A DNA stretch of 5,032 nucleotides from an uncultured Pseudomonadota bacterium (GTDB lineage: Bacteria; Pseudomonadota; Alphaproteobacteria; RF32; CAG-239). Location: assembly GCA_902767055.1 (NCBI GenBank), contig CACXFX010000120.1:1-5032 (forward strand). Direction: 5' to 3'. The notes below the pieces were generated by a model. That model made no database searches. It was not told the origin of the DNA and saw nothing but the letters and a program-made list of their open reading frames with translations. The position numbers and the translations under genes are program-made. Shown here piece by piece: positions 1 through 5,032 of this stretch (the stretch's first letter is position 1; each line of letters begins with the position of its first letter).

Positions 1-2
1 AT

Positions 3-146
3 TTGATTTATGAAATGATGCTTGATTTGATGCAAATTTCTTTTGAAAAGATTAACCCGTCATACAGCATTTTGCGCGAAAATTATAATTTAAATCGCGA
101 CAGCGCATTGACATTACACGGCCAAAAACGCTTAAAAGACGAATAA
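3..146 (+). CDS. C-terminal end of an unrecognised protein (5' end outside the window)
   Basis: An open frame runs from the left edge to a TAA at 144-146 and gives 47 residues, ending in HGQKRLKDE. The piece is mixed and polar (M-M-L-D-L-M near the start, then a stretch rich in N, R, K and E), with no membrane segment or recognisable motif. Two in-frame ATGs at 15-20 exist, but the frame is open to the edge, so I treat it as the tail of a longer gene. The next gene starts 65 bases downstream on the same strand. No GC-rich terminator hairpin lies between them, so co-transcription is possible. I do not recognise the family. Confidence 0.5.
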   Translation: MIYEMMLDLMQISFEKINPSYSILRENYNLNRDSALTLHGQKRLKDE

Positions 147-196
147 AACTTTTATTAATATTTTTTGCTGTAAACTGCTTATGAAGTTATTTAAAC

Positions 197-203
197 AAAA
201 GGA
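197..203 (+). promoter_or_regulatory. Ribosome binding site of the EamA-like gene
   Basis: AAAAGGA lies 8 bases before the ATG at 212, which supports that start. Possible promoters upstream are weak. TTGCTG at 165-170 with TATTTA at 188-193 (17-base spacer) is one. A perfect TTGACA at 108-113, inside the preceding gene, has only a poor -10 (TTAAAA, 132-137). Confidence 0.6.
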
Positions 204-211
204 TTAAAAAA

Positions 212-1114
212 ATGCATCATTTATGGTGGTTGACCTCGGTTTTTGCAAGCCTTGTTTTTGCGATGTATATTTTCGCCAACCAAATTTTTAAGCTTAAAGG
301 TTCACTTGTGATGATATACAGGGGCATCGGCACCGCACTTGTTTTGCTCCCCTTTTGCTTATTGATTAACCCTGTTGAAAATCAAACCTTTTACCTTTTA
401 TCTGTTTTTCAAGGTTTTTTAATTGCTTATCTTGACAATCGCCTTTTTAATGCCTCAAAACGCTACGGCGCCGAAATGACAGGTATGATTCAACCCATCA
501 GCGTCTTTTTCGGATTTATCATGTGGTTTATCATCAAGCCGGATACATTGGCTTCGCTTATGGCGTCACCTGTACGCTTTATTTTGACCATCGGAGCGAT
601 TTTAGGGATTATTTCATCAGTCCTTGCTTTGAAAAAAAGCCGTTTCAGTCGATTGGCATTTTTCTACCTTTTACCGGCGATGTTATCCGTGACCGTCATT
701 GATTTGGTGTGTAAAATTTTGATGGAACTTGGTCAACAAAATGTTCTCGGCGCAATTTTTTATTACTCACTGATTACCTCATTTATTGCCGGATTAATCA
801 ATGCCGTTGCATTTTCTCAAAACGGCGGAAGTTTTAGAGAAGTTATTTTACCAAAAAACATAAAATATGCCGCTTTGCCTGTGATTGTCATCATTATGTC
901 AATGTATTTTTTGAAAAACTACAGCCTTTATCTCGGAGATAATCCGGCATACGTGATGGCCATCATTTACGCCTATCCCGTATGGATTTTGCTGTTTAAC
1001 AACATCTACGCACATTTTACAAAAGACAAAATCTATGCCAAACCGGATAAAAAAGTACTCTTTGCCATGATGATATCAATTATCATCCTGATTTTGGTCG
1101 TCCAAAACGGATAA
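212..1114 (+). CDS. EamA-like drug/metabolite transporter superfamily membrane protein
   Basis: This 300-residue protein is almost entirely hydrophobic. About ten membrane helices can be placed near residues 5-22, 33-52, 59-75, 90-108, 122-140, 148-170, 180-200, 218-236, 246-264 and 281-297. Length, helix count and the two-times-five arrangement fit the drug/metabolite transporter superfamily (EamA repeats), which are inner-membrane carriers or exporters of small metabolites. The second half carries the typical short basic loops (KKSRFSR at 141-147; KDKIYAKPDKK at 271-281). The substrate cannot be read from the sequence. The start is supported by AAAAGGA 8 bases upstream. The last 39 bases overlap the 3' end of the convergent dsbD-like gene, and no terminator lies between them. 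The family call comes from topology and general appearance rather than a diagnostic motif. Confidence 0.75.
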   Translation: MHHLWWLTSVFASLVFAMYIFANQIFKLKGSLVMIYRGIGTALVLLPFCLLINPVENQTFYLLSVFQGFLIAYLDNRLFNASKRYGAEMTGMIQPISVFFGFIMWFIIKPDTLASLMASPVRFILTIGAILGIISSVLALKKSRFSRLAFFYLLPAMLSVTVIDLVCKILMELGQQNVLGAIFYYSLITSFIAGLINAVAFSQNGGSFREVILPKNIKYAALPVIVIIMSMYFLKNYSLYLGDNPAYVMAIIYAYPVWILLFNNIYAHFTKDKIYAKPDKKVLFAMMISIIILILVVQNG

Positions 1115-2842
1115 TAAAGAATCCGTGGTTAAAAGTGTCGGCAAAATCATATACTCACTTGAATAAGCCGGATAATAAACATAAAGCGGAATACTGCTGC
1201 GTTTATATTTTTTCAAAGCCTCAAACACTTTTTCATTTTTATTGGTCCAATCGGCTTTGATAAGCTTGATATTATTTTGTTTTGCAAAATCAACAAACTC
1301 ATGTGACTTCAGAACAGTTTGTTCATTTAAAAGGCAGGTTAAACACCATTTGGCCGTAAAATCAATAAAAACCGCCTCACCTTTTTCAAGCGATTGGAAT
1401 AACTCATTTTCGTCATAATCAAGCCAAATATCCGCCTCTTTTTTTTCTAAAATCTGATGAGACAAGACCCAACCGAGCCATAAAACAGTCAAAGCAATCG
1501 GCAAACTCAAAACATATTTAATACGCTTCATCCATTTTCCGGGCTTAGGCATTATTTTTTTCATCACAAAAGGAAACATTTCAAGCATCGCAAACGGCAA
1601 AGCATACCCGAGACTTAAAGCTAAAAAGACCGGAAAATAAATTTCGGCACTTTCAAATAAGGCATAGCCGAGCGCCGCCCCCATAAAAGGCCCCGTACAC
1701 GGACTTGCAATCAAAACCGCAAAAAATCCCGTCATAAATGAATTAAGACCGGAAACTTTATGAATTTTTGCACCGAAAGGTAACCGAAAATGCACAATTT
1801 CAAGCGATTGCAAAAAGATAACAACAAAAAGGATAAGCATCAACCCCACAAATATCGGTGACTGAAGCTGAAATCCCCAGCCGAGCGCCGCTCCTGTTGA
1901 TTTTAAAAGATACAGCACACCCGCGATGCTTAAAAATGATAAAACGACACCGAATACATAAAAAAGTGCCCTTAAAAATCGTCCTTTTTTCAAACGTGTG
2001 TCATTGACCATTTGGATGGCTTTTAAGCTCAATACCGGAAAGACACACGGCATTAAATTAAGCAATATACCGGCCAAAAACGCCGTGAGTAATATCCAAA
2101 AAAGATTTGGCTTTTGAGGCAAAATATCAAATTCATATGCTCTATCCTTAAAAACAAAAAGCCCTTCTTGCGGCAAATCTTCAAATCCGTCCGTTATAAT
2201 TTTGAGTACACTCTTATTTTTTGAAAAAGTCAGAATTTGCTCGGCGTCGGCATTAAAAACATTTTCTTTTGGGATAAAATAAGCATCTTCATCAAGCTTA
2301 AAATCCGTTGTCAAAATAAGCGTATCGCCCTTTTTCAAAGCAAAAACTTTTTTATCTAAAGAAAGCGGAAAAGTTTTAAATGCTTTTTGATATAGATTTT
2401 CATCCGGCCGTTCAGTTATGTCCTTAAAGGCAATTTGTGTTTCCTCTGGCTCGCAATAATCTTGACACGCCGTCCACGAAATGTGCACCTTTGCCGCATT
2501 TGTTATATTTGAAAGCTCAAATAAATAGCATCCGAAGTTTTCATAAGCGTATTGAGTTAAAATATCCTGATACAAAAATGTCTGTGGCACACTTTGATTT
2601 AAAAGACGTGCATTGACGCCTTCAAACCCAAAACTTGTCGGCACACCGGCATCCCCCGGATTTTGATAAGAAATATGCCATCCGTCTTTTAAGATAAAAC
2701 AAGCCAAAAATTTACTGCCTTCATTAAAACTGAGTTGAAGGCTTAATTTGTCATTGTCAAAATAAGAATTCGCCGCTTTGAGGTTAAAACTGCAAAGCAA
2801 CAAAAGCAAATTGACAAAGACAAAAACCGTTTTCTTCAACAT
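1076..2842 (-). CDS. dsbD: DsbD-family protein-disulfide reductase (periplasmic domain, membrane core, thioredoxin domain)
   Basis: The 588-residue protein carries electrons from cytoplasmic thioredoxin across the inner membrane to periplasmic thiol partners. A signal peptide covers about residues 1-23 (MLKK, a hydrophobic run, then LKA before ANS). The periplasmic N-terminal domain (about 25-235) carries C126 and C130 as CQDYC, a CxxxC spacing unlike the wider pair in E. coli DsbD. The membrane core (about 246-465) has the two conserved cysteines, C266 in MPCVFPV and C382 in SPCTGPF. The C-terminal thioredoxin-like domain (about 473-580) has WCLTC (C500, C503) and a cis-proline candidate in SSIP (P552). 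All six redox cysteines are therefore present. I count only about six helices in the core. The start follows an in-frame TGA 18 bases upstream and gives a clean signal peptide, but no clear Shine-Dalgarno site precedes it. A weak promoter (TTGTTC 2897-2892, TATTTA 2875-2870) is possible, as is read-through from the 119-residue gene. Confidence 0.92.
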   Translation of the reverse strand: MLKKTVFVFVNLLLLLCSFNLKAANSYFDNDKLSLQLSFNEGSKFLACFILKDGWHISYQNPGDAGVPTSFGFEGVNARLLNQSVPQTFLYQDILTQYAYENFGCYLFELSNITNAAKVHISWTACQDYCEPEETQIAFKDITERPDENLYQKAFKTFPLSLDKKVFALKKGDTLILTTDFKLDEDAYFIPKENVFNADAEQILTFSKNKSVLKIITDGFEDLPQEGLFVFKDRAYEFDILPQKPNLFWILLTAFLAGILLNLMPCVFPVLSLKAIQMVNDTRLKKGRFLRALFYVFGVVLSFLSIAGVLYLLKSTGAALGWGFQLQSPIFVGLMLILFVVIFLQSLEIVHFRLPFGAKIHKVSGLNSFMTGFFAVLIASPCTGPFMGAALGYALFESAEIYFPVFLALSLGYALPFAMLEMFPFVMKKIMPKPGKWMKRIKYVLSLPIALTVLWLGWVLSHQILEKKEADIWLDYDENELFQSLEKGEAVFIDFTAKWCLTCLLNEQTVLKSHEFVDFAKQNNIKLIKADWTNKNEKVFEALKKYKRSSIPLYVYYPAYSSEYMILPTLLTTDSLLSVLDDQNQDDN

Positions 2843-2916
2843 AACTTTTTTAAAATATCAGACATACCTTAAATAAGTCATAAAACTAACAGAACAAGAA
2901 GTAAACTAAAAAAATG

Positions 2917-2936
2917 ACAGATTTTAACAGATTTTA
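2917..2936. repeat. Perfect tandem duplication of a 10-base unit
   Basis: The unit ACAGATTTTA occurs twice back to back in the 98-base gap between the 119-residue gene and dsbD. Two copies in AT-rich DNA may be chance or replication slippage. The position, 75-95 bases before the dsbD start, would also suit a regulatory site, but nothing else supports that. Confidence 0.5.
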
Positions 2937-2940
2937 AAAC

Positions 2941-3300
2941 TTAAATACTCTTTTTTTTCGGAGTCCTTAAGCCTAAAACAACATTGATATAATCAAAATC
3001 ACGAAAAGCCTCATAAGCGGCATCAAAACTTTTCGCCTCTAAATTGTAAAAAATTTGATTAGCGATCTTTTTGATGGCATTATCTATCAAAGCAAACGCC
3101 TCATTATAATCTTTGTTATAGTGATTTTTACCGTTTTTAGCCACAAGATCGTGATACGCCGTCACGACTTTAACAGCTTCTTCTGCCGGATTTTGATAAC
3201 CTTTTTTTTCCAAAACATGCATAATCTGTGCCATTGTCATGTAATAGCACTTATAAGTCAAGATATTTCGCTGCAGCGGATTATTAGAATTGATAATCAT
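2941..3300 (-). CDS. Hypothetical 119-residue soluble protein
   Basis: I do not recognise this protein. It looks soluble and mainly alpha-helical, with no signal peptide or membrane helix. Alternating charged and hydrophobic stretches occupy about residues 21-55 and 63-105, including an aromatic-rich part (NQIFYNLEAKSFDAAYEAF). A basic tail (TPKKKSI) ends it. The single cysteine is C18. The ATG at 3300 is preferred because GAAGG lies 9 bases upstream and a good promoter sits just before it. The internal ATGs at 3240 and 3234 lack a ribosome site, although the N-terminal 20 residues look less structured. It has its own promoter after a terminator, so it probably begins a transcription unit, and dsbD follows 98 bases downstream on the same strand. 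A long plus-strand frame also crosses this region, but it lacks comparable signals. Confidence 0.72.
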   Translation of the reverse strand: MIINSNNPLQRNILTYKCYYMTMAQIMHVLEKKGYQNPAEEAVKVVTAYHDLVAKNGKNHYNKDYNEAFALIDNAIKKIANQIFYNLEAKSFDAAYEAFRDFDYINVVLGLRTPKKKSI

Positions 3301-3309
3301 ACTCTACAA

Positions 3310-3316
3310 CCTTCCC
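3310..3316 (-). promoter_or_regulatory. Ribosome binding site of the 119-residue gene
   Basis: On the minus strand GGGAAGG ends 9 bases before the ATG at 3300. This decides in favour of that start over the downstream ATGs at 3240 and 3234. Confidence 0.6.
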
Positions 3317-3329
3317 AACAAACAAAAGG

Positions 3330-3358
3330 ATTATAACACCATTTTTGATCAAATGCAA
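3330..3358 (-). promoter_or_regulatory. Sigma-70-type promoter for the 119-residue gene
   Basis: On the minus strand TTGCAT (3358-3353) is followed after 17 bases by a perfect TATAAT (3335-3330). The predicted transcript start is near 3323, giving a leader of about 22 bases that contains the GGGAAGG site. It lies just downstream of the hairpin that closes the trpS unit, as expected for the start of a new transcript. Confidence 0.6.
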
Positions 3359-3373
3359 GTCTTAAATATAACA

Positions 3374-3402
3374 AAAAGGTTGTGTTAAAATCACAACCTT
3401 TT
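3374..3402 (-). terminator. Rho-independent terminator closing the trpS unit
   Basis: A perfect 11-base-pair stem (AAAAGGTTGTG at 3374-3384, CACAACCTTTT at 3392-3402) encloses a 7-base loop. Read on the minus strand it ends in five T residues. It lies 29 bases after the TAG of the broken small gene (3432) and before the promoter at 3330-3358. The stem is A/T-flanked, so it could also act on the plus strand, but no plus-strand gene needs it. Confidence 0.7.
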
Positions 3403-3431
3403 CGTCAGATAGATAATTTTTTAAAACTTTT

Positions 3432-3729
3432 CTATCTCTCGGCGGTGTTTGCGTTTTGCCGTACATTCGACAACGATTTTGCCATTGCCCTCACAAGCTG
3501 AAATGAAACACCGTCCATCTTTTTGGTTTCAAGCCTTTCGCCCAACTCAAGTTTACGCATTGCTTCATCAAGCGAAATTGCATATCCTTTTTCACGGCAC
3601 AAATCAAAAAGCTTATAAATTAAAGCATTTTCATCGATTCTAAAATTACATTTTCGTCAATTTTTTTACCCGTAGACTGGTCAATTTAAACGTAACTTTA
3701 AATCCATATTCAGGCGCAAGAAAAAACAT
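3432..3729 (-). pseudogene. Small unrecognised gene after trpS, apparently split by a single-base frame change
   Basis: Two coding-looking pieces lie in different frames. The first runs from an ATG at 3729 to a TAA at 3648-3646: 27 residues beginning MFFLAPEYGFKV. The second is open from 3656 to a TAG at 3434-3432 and ends with 68 residues beginning IDENALIYKLFDLCREKGYA. It looks like real protein: an amphipathic helical pattern, then a charged tail (KKMDGVSFQLV). It has no ATG near its beginning; the first is 26 residues in. Dropping one A from the AAAA at 3654-3651 joins the two into about 98 residues. The start is uncertain because no Shine-Dalgarno site precedes 3729, and an in-frame region continues upstream without a stop. 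The gene begins 31 bases after trpS and ends 29 bases before a terminator, which supports membership of that unit. It could be a pseudogene, a sequencing error or, less likely, frameshift decoding. I do not recognise the family. Confidence 0.45.
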
Positions 3730-3760
3730 TTTTGCCAAAAGCGTATGAGGCAAAATTTTT

Positions 3761-4801
3761 TTATTTGAAATAATTGATGCCCATTGCGGTTTTGACCTCA
3801 TCAAGCGTTTTTGCAGCCACCATTTCTGCCTCAACGCTTCCCCGATGCAAAGTTTCAAACAGATAAGGTATATCTTTTTCAAATTCCGCACGGCGTTTTC
3901 TGACAGGCTCGAGCTCGTCATTTAACACCTGATTTAAGAATCTTTTGACTTTCATATCGCCCAAACCGCCGCGTTCGTAATGCGCTTTAAGTTCGGACAA
4001 ATTTTGATATTCGGGCAAATAAGCCTTAAAATGTTCATCCGTTGCAAAAGCATCAAGATATATAAACACCGGATTTGCCTCGGTATGGCCTTTATCTTCA
4101 ACCCTCAAATGCGTCGGATCGGTAAACATACTCATCACTTTTTGTTTAACCTCATCAGCACTGTCCGAAAGATAAATACAATTGCCGAGCGATTTGCTCA
4201 TTTTGTTGGCACCATCAATCCCCGGAAGCCGCGAACATCTTTGATTGTCCGGCAAAACGGCTTTCGGCTCGACCAAAACCGGCGCATATAATGTATTAAA
4301 CGAACGCACGATCTCACGCGCCTGTTCAAGCATCGGCAGCTGATCTTCGCCTACGGGTACAATATTGGCCTTAAAAGCCGTGATATCCGCCGCTTGAGAA
4401 ATCGGATAAGTTAAAAATCCGACCGGAATACTCTGCTTAAAGCCGCGCAAAGCAATCTCGTTTTTGACTGTCGGATTGCGTTCCAAACGCGACAATGTCA
4501 CAAGGTTCATATAATAAAAGGACAGTTCGCAAAGCTCGGGCACTTGCGATTGGATAAAAATCGTGACTTTATTCACATCAAGCCCGCAAGCCAAATAATC
4601 AAGCATGACTTCTTTGATGCTTGATCTGACTTTTTCGATATTATCGGCATTATCCGATAGGGCCTGTGCATCGGCAATCATCACATAAATCTTGTCATAA
4701 AGACCGCTGTTTTGCATCTCAACACGACGCTTGAGCGAGCCGACATAATGCCCCAAATGCAAACGACCGGTCGGCCGATCACCTGTCAAAACGATATCCA
4801 T
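3761..4801 (-). CDS. trpS: Tryptophanyl-tRNA synthetase
   Basis: This cytoplasmic class I aminoacyl-tRNA synthetase joins tryptophan to tRNA-Trp using ATP. The protein has 346 residues, a normal length for the family. The HIGH-type motif is HLGH at 15-18, within [18 protein letters not shown] near the N terminus. The KMSKS loop is at 200-204. The tryptophan-pocket helix [12 protein letters not shown] (132-143, with D139) and VGEDQ (150-154) are present. The C terminus ends in GINYFK. The GDRPTG opening, the ERNPTVK segment (107-113), [16 protein letters not shown] and the [11 protein letters not shown] stretch resemble, from memory, the streptococcal-type TrpRS more than the E. coli type. The ATG at 4801 has an AGAGGA site 5 bases upstream and a promoter at 4831-4859. 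No frame damage or missing catalytic motif is seen. Confidence 0.97.
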   Translation of the reverse strand: MDIVLTGDRPTGRLHLGHYVGSLKRRVEMQNSGLYDKIYVMIADAQALSDNADNIEKVRSSIKEVMLDYLACGLDVNKVTIFIQSQVPELCELSFYYMNLVTLSRLERNPTVKNEIALRGFKQSIPVGFLTYPISQAADITAFKANIVPVGEDQLPMLEQAREIVRSFNTLYAPVLVEPKAVLPDNQRCSRLPGIDGANKMSKSLGNCIYLSDSADEVKQKVMSMFTDPTHLRVEDKGHTEANPVFIYLDAFATDEHFKAYLPEYQNLSELKAHYERGGLGDMKVKRFLNQVLNDELEPVRKRRAEFEKDIPYLFETLHRGSVEAEMVAAKTLDEVKTAMGINYFK

Positions 4802-4806
4802 TTTAT

Positions 4807-4812
4807 TCCTCT
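4807..4812 (-). promoter_or_regulatory. Ribosome binding site of trpS
   Basis: AGAGGA on the minus strand ends 5 bases before the ATG at 4801 and fixes the trpS start. Confidence 0.7.
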
Positions 4813-4830
4813 TTTGTCTTTTTTTTGAAG

Positions 4831-4859
4831 AAACTATGTGATTTTCTGCTCCTTGTCAA
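4831..4859 (-). promoter_or_regulatory. Sigma-70-type promoter of trpS
   Basis: On the minus strand a perfect TTGACA (4859-4854) is followed after 17 bases by TAGTTT (4836-4831), a weaker -10. The predicted start near 4824 leaves a leader of about 23 bases. That is too short for a T-box or a leader-peptide attenuator, so trpS seems simply expressed. The hairpin at 4886-4919 isolates it from upstream transcription. Confidence 0.55.
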
Positions 4860-4885
4860 GCCCCGTTTTATTTAATATACAACCA

Positions 4886-4919
4886 AAAAAGAGAGGCGGT
4901 AATAATCCCCTCTCTTTTT
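4886..4919 (-). terminator. Strong bidirectional rho-independent terminator upstream of trpS
   Basis: An 11-base-pair stem (AAAAAGAGAGG at 4886-4896, CCTCTCTTTTT at 4909-4919) can be extended by two G-C pairs with a bulged C at 4897. T-runs follow on both strands: six on the minus, five on the plus. Given the promoter position, its likely job is to end a minus-strand transcript coming from beyond the right edge. Confidence 0.7.
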
Positions 4920-5032
4920 CCCCTTTTGCCACAGCCCTTGCTGCAACTTCCTTAAAAAAGGGGCCTCTTTGCTTAAACACGCAAGATAAAAATAACTGAT
5001 AAATTTCTTATCTTACTTAAGCACTTTTGATA
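4920..5032. other. Non-coding tail of the window with an imperfect dyad
   Basis: No open frame of useful length is seen on either strand. On the minus strand, entering from the right edge, the three frames stop at about 20, 5 and 6 codons, so at most the last few residues of a gene could be here. A dyad is present: GCTTAA (4971-4976) pairs with TTAAGC (5017-5022), and inside it AAGATAA (4983-4989) pairs with TTATCTT (5008-5014) around an 18-base loop. It may be the 3' untranslated part, or a small RNA, of the unit that ends at 4886-4919. Confidence 0.35.

Noticed and set aside
2780..2796. Possible lipoprotein signal in the DsbD-like N terminus (LLLLCS)
   Set aside because: The residue before the cysteine is leucine, not G, A or S as in a lipobox, and a normal cleavage site (LKA before ANS) follows.
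3055..3336. Plus-strand frame of 93 codons
   Set aside because: It lies opposite the 119-residue minus-strand gene, which has a promoter and ribosome site. The plus frame has neither and gives a low-complexity I/F/H-rich product.
3449..3643. Plus-strand frame of 64 codons
   Set aside because: It is antisense to the tail of the broken small gene, has an H/F/Q-rich unlikely composition and has no ribosome site.
3646..3667. Programmed -1 frameshifting at A-AAA-AAA on the minus strand
   Set aside because: A -1 shift adds only about a dozen codons before a stop at 3620 and does not reach the long downstream frame. No strong stimulatory hairpin is evident just after it.
3730..3921. Minus-strand frame continuing upstream of the ATG at 3729 into trpS
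   Set aside because: The part inside trpS is a shifted reading of the synthetase (W/K/R-rich). Only the part after the trpS stop looks protein-like.
3980..4291. Plus-strand frame of 103 codons
   Set aside because: It is antisense to trpS and reads as a chance shadow of that gene.
4929..4947. Short inverted match TTGC...GCAA around CAGCCCTTGCTG
   Set aside because: The stem is interrupted and short, has no T-run, and is within chance expectation.

Overview
The window is AT-rich (roughly 38-40% GC by eye) and looks like chromosomal DNA of a Gram-negative bacterium. The main clue is a DsbD-type thiol:disulfide interchange protein with a signal peptide and a periplasmic N-terminal domain. A low-GC, host-associated alphaproteobacterium would fit, but no rRNA or other lineage marker is present, so the taxonomy is a guess. 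I saw no mobile element, CRISPR array, tRNA or rRNA.

Layout from left to right. (1) Positions 3-146, plus strand: the last 47 codons of an unrecognised gene. (2) 212-1114, plus: a 10-helix inner-membrane protein of the drug/metabolite transporter (EamA-like) type. (3) 1076-2842, minus: a 588-residue DsbD-family reductase whose 3' end overlaps the transporter gene tail-to-tail by 39 bases. (4) 2941-3300, minus: a 119-residue orphan protein with a convincing promoter and ribosome binding site. (5) 3374-3402: a terminator hairpin. (6) 3432-3729, minus: a small gene that appears split by a frame change just downstream of trpS. (7) 3761-4801, minus: tryptophanyl-tRNA synthetase, with a TTGACA-type promoter at 4831-4859. 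(8) 4802-5032: non-coding, with a strong bidirectional terminator and a further dyad.

There are probably two minus-strand transcription units. One runs from 4831-4859 through trpS and the broken small gene to the hairpin at 3374-3402. The next starts at 3330-3358, expresses the 119-residue protein, and may read on into dsbD across a 98-base gap. The genes do not form a shared pathway: they cover translation (trpS), periplasmic disulfide reduction (dsbD) and small-molecule transport (EamA-like).

I found no clear sign of a new multi-gene system. The points most worth checking are the interrupted gene after trpS, the DsbD protein that seems to lack the last two membrane helices of the E. coli protein, and the orphan 119-residue protein.
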